Shown: positions 42,756-51,785 of the stretch, one piece after another
Position numbering within the stretch: position 1 is the first letter of the stretch
Layout: each line of letters opens with the position of its first letter
Assembly: GCA_964352475.1 (NCBI GenBank)
Contig: CAYGSL010000010.1
Span: 39,553-103,552 of the forward strand
Source: JAUIET01 sp964352475
GTDB lineage: Bacteria; Pseudomonadota; Gammaproteobacteria; Pseudomonadales; JAUIET01
DNA length: 64,000 nucleotides
Direction of reading: 5' to 3'
The notes under the pieces: model-generated
The model's database searches: none
Seen by the model: only the letters and a program-made list of their open reading frames with translations
What the model was told of the DNA's origin: nothing
Position numbers and translations under genes: made by a program

Positions 42756-43778
42756 TTGAAACACTTTGAGTTTTGGAACCCGCGATTATTTGAGTCGCCA
42801 TACTACGTGTACCTGGCTTGCTTGTGCCTCAGGCATGGCCTGGCCCCGCAAAACCTGGCAAAGGCGAACTACGCTCTGGACCATGGTGAAATAGGCATTG
42901 GTTCCAAGCTCGCCACCCAGCTGGCGTTTGACCAGACGAAGTTTCTACCCTCTGCGTTGATAGCCGAAAGCAGTACAAAGGAAGAAAAGGTCACACAATT
43001 GGAAGTGTTTGCGGACCGCTATGCTTTCCCTGTTATTCTAAAACCGGATATGGGTTGTGTTGGCAAAGGTGTCACAAAAATAGCGAGCGCTGACCACATT
43101 CATAGTATTGTGGGGTCGCTGAGCACTGACTACATCGTTCAACAATTCACCCCAAACAACGTTGAGTTTGGTGTTTTCTTTGTTCGTCATAGTGGGCGCG
43201 GCAGGATCACCGGCATTAACGGAAAAGAGTTTCCAGCCGTTGTTGGTGATAGTAAGCGCTCACTTCAAGAGCTTGCCGAAGCCCATCCGCGATTTACTGC
43301 GCATTGGGATCTATTCCTGCAGTATCTGGACACAAGCTACGTGCCAGCTGAGGGTGAGTCGGTTCAACTGTCGTTCATTGGCTCACACACCATGGGCTGC
43401 AAATTCACCAATGACTCGCATTTGTTAACGCCGGAACTCGAAGCTGAGATCTGTAAAATAGCCGACAGTCAACCCGGGTTTAATTTTGGCCGCCTGGATG
43501 TGAAAGCGCCGAGTGTGGAGGCCTTTCAGCAAGGCGATTTTGTGGTCATTGAAGTGAATGGTGTGGCCTCGCTACCCACCAATATGTTCGACCCGGAGCA
43601 TTCCTTACTGCAGGGCTACCGTATATTTTTTGAGCACGCGAGGCATCTGGTAAAGGCCGCCGTAGAGCAGCGCCACCAGCCCATGCCGCTGTTAGCCGGG
43701 CGCGAAATTCTCCGCAAGGTGCAAGCCAGTCAGCAAGCCTTGAATGAAGCGCATGACAATAGCCTGGCTCGGGCCTGA
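42756..43778 (+). CDS. ATP-grasp protein of unknown substrate
   Basis: 340 residues with the ATP-grasp layout. There is an FPVILKPDMGCVGKGV strand-loop near 92-107, a YIVQQF hinge strand, and a C-terminal GRLDVKAPS ... FVVIEVNGVASLP segment carrying metal ligands Glu and Asn. This resembles D-Ala-D-Ala ligase or carboxylate-amine ligases, but no substrate signature was recognised. TTG start at 42756: the only nearby ATG (42748) meets a stop within four codons, and the next in-frame Met is past the ATP loop. AGGA lies at about 12 bp upstream. The gene stands alone, 127 bp after the divergent TSP3/OmpA start. Confidence 0.75.
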   Translation: MKHFEFWNPRLFESPYYVYLACLCLRHGLAPQNLAKANYALDHGEIGIGSKLATQLAFDQTKFLPSALIAESSTKEEKVTQLEVFADRYAFPVILKPDMGCVGKGVTKIASADHIHSIVGSLSTDYIVQQFTPNNVEFGVFFVRHSGRGRITGINGKEFPAVVGDSKRSLQELAEAHPRFTAHWDLFLQYLDTSYVPAEGESVQLSFIGSHTMGCKFTNDSHLLTPELEAEICKIADSQPGFNFGRLDVKAPSVEAFQQGDFVVIEVNGVASLPTNMFDPEHSLLQGYRIFFEHARHLVKAAVEQRHQPMPLLAGREILRKVQASQQALNEAHDNSLARA

Positions 43779-43792
43779 ACCAGCCTTTTAGA

Positions 43793-44893
43793 TCAAAGAT
43801 CAGCCAGCTTCATTACCCTGGCATTTAACAGCGGATGCTCTGTTGCGCCAATCCAGCGCCAGCACATAGTGCCGCACTCATGGCCGCAGGTTTCTATCCA
43901 GTTTGGCAAGCCAGGATCAGTATGCGAGACGATAACGCGAACACTGCCGTCCTCGTTATAGTGCGCAGTGTGTTTGTTTACGTGAATCTGGTGATATCGA
44001 TAATCCAGTGATTCCATCCACCAGTTGTTCAGCTGGAAGTTCCAGGTTTGGCATTCCGGTATCACGGGCGCGTCAATCACAAATACCTCATCAGCGGCCA
44101 ACTTCCATGCGCTATGGAAATAGAATATGTTGGGATCACCCCCTATTGACTGACAATACGCCTGGTCCGCCGGCGGCATCTCGTTTTCAATCGGTAGAAA
44201 ACTCTCGGACCAATTTTCAAACAGTTGCGCGGAACCATTCACAAACATGGTGGCACGCTGTAAGGCGTGTACTAATTTTTCTGGGGTTAGAGGCGAAGGT
44301 CGTTCATCGGCCGCACCTATGCGCTCTATCTTGAGTTCTGCTCGCTTTTCATTAATCCGATCCTGAAACGTTTGCCTGACGTTAATTGAGTTAGTCTCTG
44401 GCCCCATCTGCAGCCAATTGCCAGCGTGCTCTCGCTGGCTGATCACCACTTCAAACGAGCCGTCTTCGTTGATGTCCATATCCCTGGCATCAAGATAGCC
44501 CGTGGTTTCCATGGTGCCGCCTGACGCGTATTTGTTGATCACAGCACCAAAGCCCAGGTAGTCCACCGTTCCGCGTGTACCGAACAAACGATAATCGTAT
44601 TGAGGATTGACGGAGCAGCTCTCGTAGCGATTGTCGGGATTATCCGCACCCAGCTTAATCGTCTCGTGAGCACCGCAACGCAGTACCGGGTAAGCCGAGT
44701 CACCGAACTCCAGAAAACTCTCCAGCCCACCACGCAGCAGCCGCGTCAGGTAACGATAACCTTCGGCCTGATTAAACACATCATGCGGCGCCTTCTCACT
44801 TCGAATAATATTCCCGGCCGCTTTTAGAGAATCACAAAATTCATCCCATGCCGAACCATCAATCACTTTTTGCTCTGCGGTTTTATCGTTCAT
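43793..44893 (-). CDS. DUF1214-domain protein
   Basis: 366 residues, no signal peptide or membrane segment. The C-terminal third matches the DUF1214 pattern: SLDYRYHQIHVNKHTA, then NEDGSVRVIVSHTDPGLPNWI and CWRWIGA. The N-terminal part (about 10-250) is alpha-helical and unassigned. A good AGGAG precedes the ATG at 44893. It lies downstream of the sulfotransferase gene (64 bp apart, same strand) and is likely co-transcribed. DUF1214 proteins often sit near catabolic gene sets for steroids or other hydrophobic compounds, but their reaction is not settled. Confidence 0.72.
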   Translation of the reverse strand: MNDKTAEQKVIDGSAWDEFCDSLKAAGNIIRSEKAPHDVFNQAEGYRYLTRLLRGGLESFLEFGDSAYPVLRCGAHETIKLGADNPDNRYESCSVNPQYDYRLFGTRGTVDYLGFGAVINKYASGGTMETTGYLDARDMDINEDGSFEVVISQREHAGNWLQMGPETNSINVRQTFQDRINEKRAELKIERIGAADERPSPLTPEKLVHALQRATMFVNGSAQLFENWSESFLPIENEMPPADQAYCQSIGGDPNIFYFHSAWKLAADEVFVIDAPVIPECQTWNFQLNNWWMESLDYRYHQIHVNKHTAHYNEDGSVRVIVSHTDPGLPNWIETCGHECGTMCWRWIGATEHPLLNARVMKLADL

Positions 44894-44957
44894 TTTTTTC
44901 TCCTGAATTTATTGAGTCGGCCGTGTGCTTGCTGCTTAACGAGCTGCTATAGCACGG

Positions 44958-46109
44958 TTAGTTCATAGTTACCTTGTATCGCTGTACATAGTCGGCAAAA
45001 AGCGCTTCCACATCGGCCCTTGCAACACCGTAGTCTTCCAAGCGATATTCGTGCTTGCCATGCCTGCCCTTGGGATTGCTTGCAAGCCAATTGTTCATTA
45101 GCGTACGACCTTGCTCGCTAATGCTGGTATTTGCGGCCGAGTAAATTTTTTCCAAATCCGGCCAAGGGTCTTTCACAAAATCATCGTGATACACATCAAG
45201 AAACTGGCCCTGGTGGCTTGGCTCCAGTTCGGCTCGAGCAGATTCAAACTCTTCACTGTAAATCCGCATCATCTCCATCCAGTCACGGCCAATGACATTA
45301 CGATCGACATGATCGGAATTGCCACTGCGTACTACCTCATTGAAACTAAAACCCGAAGCAACAATGGTCATCGGTGCGCGATGGGTTTGTACTATGATCG
45401 CGTCTGGATGATTGTTCAGTATTGCACGCACACCCAATTGATGAAGCGGCGTTTTCATCACCCAACGCCCCGGCTTTTTAAACTGCAGTAGTTGCATCTG
45501 TTTCTTGTGGTAGGCGTACAGCGGGTCAAAGTTTTGCTGGTACACCCAACTTGTATAACTGGGAATGTTATAACTTGATGTGAACTCCACCGACACCAGC
45601 GTTTGATTGAAAAACATGTGGCATTCATCCGGTGATTCAGCGTCCAGCAGATGGGTTTTCAAAAAGCCAGGCAAAAACTGCTCGGTGAGCTGAACACCTT
45701 GGCGCGATTGCTCTATTCTCGGGTCGGTGGAATAACTGGCGGTTTCTGCTGGTGGCACCAAATCGGCGCCCTCCCACAAGCGAATGGTACGGTTGGCAGG
45801 GTCTTCATTCAGCATATGATGAAGTGCAGTCGTGCCAGTGCGTGGCAAGCCGGCGATAAATATCGGGCGCTCGATTTTTTCGTTTAGTACTTCCGGGTTG
45901 TCACGTATATAGGCTTCGATCTTCAGGCGATTCTTCAGAGCATTTGTAATTGAGGCTTGCGCTCGATACACGCCTATATCATTGAGCATGGCTTCTTCAT
46001 TGAGCGCATGCACCAGTCTATCCAGCACGTCAAGAACCTCATCACCATTGAGGTCGGTCAACTCAGTGTCTGTGCGCGCCTGATTCAGCAAAGCCTGGGC
46101 ATTAAGCAT
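44958..46109 (-). CDS. Sulfotransferase family protein
   Basis: 383 residues, cytosolic. It has the PAPS 5'-phosphosulphate loop IFIAGLPRTGTTALHHML (about 83-100), the 3'-phosphate region HRAPMTIVAS (about 243), and the family helix WVMKTPLHQLG. It should transfer sulphate from PAPS to a hydroxyl group of a small molecule. The acceptor is unknown. It is transcribed together with the DUF1214 gene and divergently from the FAD enzyme, so a shared substrate (for example a sterol or hydroxylated lipid) is an inference. Confidence 0.83.
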   Translation of the reverse strand: MLNAQALLNQARTDTELTDLNGDEVLDVLDRLVHALNEEAMLNDIGVYRAQASITNALKNRLKIEAYIRDNPEVLNEKIERPIFIAGLPRTGTTALHHMLNEDPANRTIRLWEGADLVPPAETASYSTDPRIEQSRQGVQLTEQFLPGFLKTHLLDAESPDECHMFFNQTLVSVEFTSSYNIPSYTSWVYQQNFDPLYAYHKKQMQLLQFKKPGRWVMKTPLHQLGVRAILNNHPDAIIVQTHRAPMTIVASGFSFNEVVRSGNSDHVDRNVIGRDWMEMMRIYSEEFESARAELEPSHQGQFLDVYHDDFVKDPWPDLEKIYSAANTSISEQGRTLMNNWLASNPKGRHGKHEYRLEDYGVARADVEALFADYVQRYKVTMN

Positions 46110-46225
46110 TATTTACAACTAATTGTCGGACTGGGCATTGCATTATACTCACCCAATTCGGCCCCAGCGTTACCAAACTATTCATGCTGGGCACGAGTGA
46201 CTAAGCAAGATTTTGGAGAACCTTT

Positions 46226-47707
46226 GTGAGTAAGGATCAAGCATCAGCCATACGCCCCGCGAACAGCGCCGACATAGACAATTGGGATTATGAAACAGAT
46301 GTTGCCATTATCGGATACGGCGGCGCCGGCAGCTGTGCTGCGATTGAGGCCTGCGATGCCGGTGCTGAGGTTATGCTGTTCGAGGCGAGCAGCGACAGTG
46401 GCGGGTCAACCGCCTTGTCCAGCGCTGAAATCTATATGGGCGGCAATGGCGGCACACGTGTTCAGCAAGCCTGTGGGTATAGCGACACCAGCGACGATAT
46501 GTTTAATTTTCTGATGGCTTGCCAGGGCCCTCAAGCCGATGAGCCAAAAATCAGAATGTACGTTGATAATAGTGTTGATCATTTCAACTGGCTGGTGGAC
46601 AAAGGTGTTCCGTTCAAGGACAGCGAATACAAAGAGCGTGCCATTATGTCGCTTACCGATGATTGCCTGCTGTTCACCGGTAACGAGAAATCCTGGCCGT
46701 TCAGGGATATTGCCAAACCTTGCCCCAGGGGTCACAACCTGAATATAGAAGGCGATAACGGCGGCCCATTGTTCATGAAAATCATGAGCGAAAACGTCAG
46801 CAATCGAAATATCGACGTGCATTTTGAAACTCGCGCACTGCGTCTTGTGACCGACGATAACGACGCGGTTGTTGGTGTCATTGTTCGGCAGGACAAAAAA
46901 GAGAAAGCCGTACGCGCTCGCAAAGGTGTGGTGCTGTGTGCCGGCGGCTTCGTAATGAATGAGGCTATGCTGAAACGTTATGCGCCGTTTCTGCTAAAAG
47001 GCAATGCACCCACTGGTAACCCTGGAGATACAGGCAGTGGGATTTTGATGGGGATGGGGGTAGGTGCCGCCGCAATCAATATGCACGAAGGCTTTGTCAC
47101 TTTGCCGTTTTACCCGCCGTCCAGTTTAACCTACGGGATTTTTGTTAACGATCGTGGCCAACGTTATATCAGTGAAGACTGTTATCACGGTCGGGTAGGG
47201 TATTACTCGCTTATCCAGGACAGCGAGCGCATCTACCTGATATTCAGTGCTGAAGACTTTGAAAGCTATCAACAGGGCAATTACCTGGGAGCGGACATTG
47301 CCGGTACTGGCGATACAATTGAAGAATTGGAAGCTGAACTGGAATTACCCGCAGGTAGTTTGGCAGATACAGTCAATTTTTATAACCAGCACGCCGCTGT
47401 CGGTGAAGATCCTCAATTCAAGAAATCAAAAGAATGGTTGAAGCCGCTTGAGGCGCCCTATGCTGCGCTGGACTGCACCCCCGGCAGAGGTGTTTTCGTG
47501 CCAATGTTTACTCTCGGTGGTTTGGATACTCTGCCCAGCGGTGAAGTACTCACAGCAGATGGTAAAGTAATCCAGGGCTTGTATGCTGCCGGCCGCACAA
47601 CGGCGGGCTTGCCACGCAGAGCACAAGGTTACGCCAGCGGCATGTCAGTGGGTGACGCTACCTTTTTTGGTCGAATGGCCGGCACAGCAGCCGCCAGCCG
47701 CCACTAG
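46226..47707 (+). CDS. FAD-dependent oxidoreductase, fumarate reductase/3-ketosteroid dehydrogenase-like
   Basis: 493 residues. The N-terminal FAD-binding motif IIGYGGAGSCAAIEACDAG (about 28-46) is followed by an Glu-terminated strand, SGGSTALSS, and the C-terminal GLYAAGRTTAGLPRRAQGYASGMSVGDATFFGR FAD loop. This is the family of fumarate reductase flavoproteins, 3-ketosteroid delta-1-dehydrogenases and delta-4 5-alpha dehydrogenases; the true substrate is not shown. GTG start at 46226 with TTGGAGAA upstream. Its TAG stop overlaps the convergent DUF3300 stop in a shared CTAG. Confidence 0.83.
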   Translation: MSKDQASAIRPANSADIDNWDYETDVAIIGYGGAGSCAAIEACDAGAEVMLFEASSDSGGSTALSSAEIYMGGNGGTRVQQACGYSDTSDDMFNFLMACQGPQADEPKIRMYVDNSVDHFNWLVDKGVPFKDSEYKERAIMSLTDDCLLFTGNEKSWPFRDIAKPCPRGHNLNIEGDNGGPLFMKIMSENVSNRNIDVHFETRALRLVTDDNDAVVGVIVRQDKKEKAVRARKGVVLCAGGFVMNEAMLKRYAPFLLKGNAPTGNPGDTGSGILMGMGVGAAAINMHEGFVTLPFYPPSSLTYGIFVNDRGQRYISEDCYHGRVGYYSLIQDSERIYLIFSAEDFESYQQGNYLGADIAGTGDTIEELEAELELPAGSLADTVNFYNQHAAVGEDPQFKKSKEWLKPLEAPYAALDCTPGRGVFVPMFTLGGLDTLPSGEVLTADGKVIQGLYAAGRTTAGLPRRAQGYASGMSVGDATFFGRMAGTAAASRH

Positions 47708-49389
47708 CGCTGATTGGTACGTCTTGAGGTTTTTTCCTGCCGCCGTTGTGGCGGCGCATTTTGCATTCTTGGCTGCGCTCGGCTCGCACTTGCGCGCTGC
47801 GGTGGCGGACTTACCCGTTGCTGGCGCACCTGCGACGGTTGATTGCGCACTCTCTGTTGTGAGCGGGCTTGCTGCACAACTTGAGGTCGCTGAGCAGACC
47901 GTGACGATCTAGCGGTTGAGTTACTTGCGTGACTGCTACGGTTAACTATTTCCGTACGACGCGTAGTATTCTCGAAACGCTGCGAAGTATTGGCAATTGT
48001 AGGCGACCGGGTTCCGTTACGACTTATGGCTGCCACCTGGCGACTGGTGTCGTCTGTCGCACGACGCTGCTGACGAGACAGCGCACCATCGCGGGCAGCT
48101 CTACCCCCTCGGGATGCGCTATCCCCTTTCCACGCACGGGTATTCATATCCGGGCGGCGGCGCTGGTTTCTGTCGCCATTCCCTTGCCTGTTCGAACCAC
48201 CGATTGCAGCGGAACGATCTGTTCGGTTGTCACGCTGCTCGTTCTGTCGCCTTTGATCACGACGCTGCTCTACCGGCTCTGAGAAATTTCTAAGCCTGTG
48301 GTTTACGATGTATGAGCCGTTACGGTTGTAGCGATTACGGTAACGTTCCTGCGATCTGCCGGAGTAATAATGTCGCTTGGCCTGACCATGTCGACCATAG
48401 TCGTTGTAATCACGCTGGCCGTGTCTCCAGCGCAAGCCGCGATACGGGCTACGACCGTATTGATCATAGTTTCGTGAGTAGGATGTATAAGGGCGGTAGT
48501 GCCGATAACGGTAATACCGTTGATACGCAATACTGTGATAGGGCTGATAAAACAGATGGCCATGATGCCAATCAAGTGTGTGGTGTAACCACCCTCCTAA
48601 CAGAAGACCAACCCCGAAATGAACTCCCGCATGACTGTGCCCGTGGTGATGTGACGTTCGATCATTGTGCGAATAAACATAATCAGGATCGTAGCTGGGC
48701 ACATGCACGTACAAGGGATCTGCGTGCACAATGCGGATAATGGTTTCAGAACCAGTGCTGGAGCGCTCGCGTATTACGTCTTGCTGTTTACTGTCTTTAA
48801 GATGGCCAGCGGCATCGGCTTGTCTGCGCAAGCGTTGTATCGTTTCGAACACAGCATCAGGCTGGGTAAGAAATGCGTCTCCCAACTGCTGCGTCCATTC
48901 AATGTCCTCGTTCATCTGAGCCAACACATCTGGATATCTGGTGAGCGCTTTAACGCTGTCAGCCCAATCTTGCTCGTCGCGTACTTCCGAATTCGGATTC
49001 CGTTCACGCCACCGCGCGGCCTGAACAATCTCCAGCGGATAGGTAGAAGCAGGCAACATTTCACTCAGCAGTACATCCGGGTGCAAGGCAATAGGCCCTA
49101 ACAATAGATCCAGCTGAGAATCACTGTACAAAGAATCAAGTGGCGGCAAATAAATTCTTTCGCCAATTCGAACCGCACCTGATTCATCCACCTGTGGATT
49201 GTTAGTCAATAAAGCACTGACTGAAGTACCACAACGTTGTGCTATGCCGCTAAGCGTATCTCCAGATTCAACGGTAATGGGGCTACTGCAATCGGCGGAG
49301 CTGGCAGCTAACAAGGCAGGCGCGAAATTCATCGCGATTAGGGTGGAACTCATCACCACCGTTTTTCGAAGATAAGACTTCATATTCAT
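47704..49389 (-). CDS. Secreted LysM + DUF3300 protein
   Basis: 561 residues from the ATG at 49389 (GCGGAG upstream). An ATG ten codons further up with GGGGGA is a possible alternative. There is a signal peptide (MNMKSYLRKTVVMSSTLIA, cleavage after LLAA). LysM domain at about 38-85 (ESGDTLSGIAQRCGTS) should bind peptidoglycan. A DUF3300 domain (about 90-290) follows, with GPIALHPDVLLSEMLPASTYP and VHVPSYDPDYVY. A short His/Tyr-rich region leads to a long Arg/Gln/Asn/Ser-rich tail of low complexity. The function is unknown; it is periplasmic or envelope-associated. Confidence 0.82.
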   Translation of the reverse strand: MNMKSYLRKTVVMSSTLIAMNFAPALLAASSADCSSPITVESGDTLSGIAQRCGTSVSALLTNNPQVDESGAVRIGERIYLPPLDSLYSDSQLDLLLGPIALHPDVLLSEMLPASTYPLEIVQAARWRERNPNSEVRDEQDWADSVKALTRYPDVLAQMNEDIEWTQQLGDAFLTQPDAVFETIQRLRRQADAAGHLKDSKQQDVIRERSSTGSETIIRIVHADPLYVHVPSYDPDYVYSHNDRTSHHHGHSHAGVHFGVGLLLGGWLHHTLDWHHGHLFYQPYHSIAYQRYYRYRHYRPYTSYSRNYDQYGRSPYRGLRWRHGQRDYNDYGRHGQAKRHYYSGRSQERYRNRYNRNGSYIVNHRLRNFSEPVEQRRDQRRQNEQRDNRTDRSAAIGGSNRQGNGDRNQRRRPDMNTRAWKGDSASRGGRAARDGALSRQQRRATDDTSRQVAAISRNGTRSPTIANTSQRFENTTRRTEIVNRSSHASNSTARSSRSAQRPQVVQQARSQQRVRNQPSQVRQQRVSPPPQRASASRAQPRMQNAPPQRRQEKTSRRTNQR

Positions 49390-49525
49390 ACTCCGCGCCC
49401 CGGGACCGTCTACTGACATAGCAGTCCCCCGGATGGCGAAAGAAGGGATACTGCAGCCAGAGTAACACTTTACCCAGAGACAACTGAACACTTCCTGAAC
49501 AAAGGCGATAGTCTATACTGCATAA

Positions 49526-50827
49526 ATGATAACAAGCGCTAAAAATCAAACACTTACGTTCATTATTGCGATTGTAATGCTCAGCCCCGGCTTGAGCACC
49601 GCTCAGTCACAAACGGCCAGCAGTCTTTTTGATCGATACAGCAGCGGAGTGGTTCAGGTCAGAACCATAGACCTGGCATCGGGCGATAAAACCAGTATCG
49701 GTTCGGGGTTTTCAGTTGACGGCGGTCGATACGTTGCAACCAATTTTCATGTTGTGTCTCTGCTGGTCCACGCACCCGAAACCTACAGGCTTGAGCTGGT
49801 GGACGATGAGGGTGCGACCATTGAGGCCACGGTAGCCGCTATCGATGTAATACATGATCTCGCCTTGCTGACTCCGGCACGCGAAGTAACACGCAGTTTG
49901 CAACTAAGAACAACTACACCGAAGCAAGGCGACCGAATATTTTCGCTTGGTAATCCGCAAGACCTTGGAATGACTATTATTGAAGGCAATTACAACGGCC
50001 TTGTGAAGAAGTCGCGCTATCAGAAAATTCTGTTTAGCGGCTCACTCAATTCCGGTATGAGCGGTGGGCCTGCAATCGACTCGCGTGGTCGTGTGCTGGG
50101 CATCAACGTGTCAAAAGGTGGCGAGCAAATTTCATTTCTTGTTCCTGCCGAGCAATTACAAACAGTTATCGACAAAGCACGCAGAGCCAATCCTCGCACT
50201 GACGAGTCATCCGAATTCCAACGGCCCGATTTTGTTAAGCAAATTAGAACGGCGTTATACAACGACCAGTTAAGCTTTTACAGCAAGCTACTGGAAGACG
50301 AATGGTCGCTGGAATCCTTTGGCGGTTTGATGTTGCCGCAAAAAATAAGTAACACATTGAAGTGCTGGGGGCATACCGTTGAGGATGATGACTTGTTGTA
50401 CGAAAGCTTCCATCAACATTGCCAATCTAACGATGCCATCTACATTGACAGTGATTTTTATACCGGGCAATTTGAATACGACTATGAATGGCTGCAAAGC
50501 AAGGAATTGAATACCTTCCAGTTTTATAATGCCGTAGAAAGGCGCTTTAATCACAAATCACAACATAGTGGTAGTGACGATGAAGATGTTGGCGAGTATC
50601 AGTGCAACACAAACATTGTGAACATTGCCGACAGCCGCTGGAAAGTATCCAGTTGTTTTCGGTCCTATAAAAGTTATGACGACTTGTATGACGCGCTGTT
50701 GCTGATGGCCGCGCTTGACAACAACAATACGTCTGCCGTGCTAAAAGCCTCGGCCACAGGAATCAGCCAGAACAGCGCCACCGCCCTGTTTGCCAAACTG
50801 ATGGGGGCTATCGCATGGAGACGCTGA
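49526..50827 (+). CDS. Periplasmic trypsin-like serine protease
   Basis: 433 residues. The signal peptide ends near STAQS (about 27). The chymotrypsin-fold catalytic triad is His75 (TNFHVV), Asp111 (DVIHDLALL) and Ser179 (NSGMSGGPA), as in HtrA-type proteases, but no PDZ domain follows. Residues about 215-430 are unassigned. The gene overlaps the FHA gene by 13 bp, so the two proteins are made together. It is divergent from the DUF3300 gene across 136 bp. Confidence 0.85.
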   Translation: MITSAKNQTLTFIIAIVMLSPGLSTAQSQTASSLFDRYSSGVVQVRTIDLASGDKTSIGSGFSVDGGRYVATNFHVVSLLVHAPETYRLELVDDEGATIEATVAAIDVIHDLALLTPAREVTRSLQLRTTTPKQGDRIFSLGNPQDLGMTIIEGNYNGLVKKSRYQKILFSGSLNSGMSGGPAIDSRGRVLGINVSKGGEQISFLVPAEQLQTVIDKARRANPRTDESSEFQRPDFVKQIRTALYNDQLSFYSKLLEDEWSLESFGGLMLPQKISNTLKCWGHTVEDDDLLYESFHQHCQSNDAIYIDSDFYTGQFEYDYEWLQSKELNTFQFYNAVERRFNHKSQHSGSDDEDVGEYQCNTNIVNIADSRWKVSSCFRSYKSYDDLYDALLLMAALDNNNTSAVLKASATGISQNSATALFAKLMGAIAWRR

Positions 50828-51774
50828 TCATCCAGATTGGCCTGAAGCAAGGTCGCAACGCTGATATATACAAACTCAAAGAGCGCGAGTTGTACGTGGG
50901 TCGAGCCTACAGCAACGATATCGTTCTGACCGATCCTTACATCGCACCACAGCAGTTACGCATCTATCGCTACGGAATTGGCAGTGAAGAACTAAGCTGG
51001 CATATCAATATTCTCGACGCCACCAATCCAGTTCTAGTGAACGGAGAGCCCGTGGATTCGGCCACCCAAGCGGTAAGTCCCGGCGATTCGATTACCGTTG
51101 GGCGCACCACAATGCGTCTTTATTCAGACGAACACGAAGTAGAGCCTACACGGAAACTTCTGGTCAGCAGCTGGCTGCATACAGCCGCCCAGAACACCTG
51201 GGTACCGATCTGTTTATTCGCACTGGTATGTCTTACCGACAGCTTGATGAGTTACAGCTTTAGTAACACTGACGGCGAATGGAAAGAGCATGGCATGAAT
51301 TCTATCGCAGGCATGGGCATGTTACTGGCCTGGGTGGGCTTTTGGTCCATTGTTGGCAGAGTGTTGCGACACCAACCACATTTTAGTTATCAGCTGTTGG
51401 TTACAACACTGATTGCCGCGATCGGACTAAGCCAAACGCCTATTGAACTCTTTGCTGAATTTCTAACAGACAGCACACGGGTAAGAACCATAATCGCTTA
51501 CGCCTTTGGCACAGCCTTGCTGGCCTACTTGCTGCACTACAACTTGTTCTTCGCAACAAATATCAAGCATACGGCGATGTTAGCGTTTTGCTTCAGTGCT
51601 GGGTTATTTCTACTGGTGTTTTTGTTCTCAGAGTCCGAAGAGAACAAATCCAGATCAGTGCCTGAGTACTCAAGCACTTTATTACCACCTGCGGTTAACC
51701 CCCGCGCAGCAAGATCTCTTGATCACTACGTTGACAGTTTAAGCAGAACGTTTGCCGATAGCCACGAACAATAA
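50815..51774 (+). CDS. FHA-domain membrane protein
   Basis: 319 residues. N-terminal FHA-like domain (about 1-105) with YVGRAYSNDIVL and VNGEPV. The SxxH segment that normally contacts phosphothreonine reads IAPQQ here, so phosphopeptide binding may be lost. About five membrane helices follow (near 130-150, 165-185, 195-215, 225-245 and 255-275), then a short acidic tail. The start lies inside the protease gene. FHA domains normally sense phosphothreonine in the cytoplasm; the pairing suggests a link between a cytoplasmic signal and the periplasmic protease, which is an inference. Confidence 0.78.
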   Translation: METLIIQIGLKQGRNADIYKLKERELYVGRAYSNDIVLTDPYIAPQQLRIYRYGIGSEELSWHINILDATNPVLVNGEPVDSATQAVSPGDSITVGRTTMRLYSDEHEVEPTRKLLVSSWLHTAAQNTWVPICLFALVCLTDSLMSYSFSNTDGEWKEHGMNSIAGMGMLLAWVGFWSIVGRVLRHQPHFSYQLLVTTLIAAIGLSQTPIELFAEFLTDSTRVRTIIAYAFGTALLAYLLHYNLFFATNIKHTAMLAFCFSAGLFLLVFLFSESEENKSRSVPEYSSTLLPPAVNPRAARSLDHYVDSLSRTFADSHEQ

Positions 51775-51785
51775 CCAGGTTTAGC

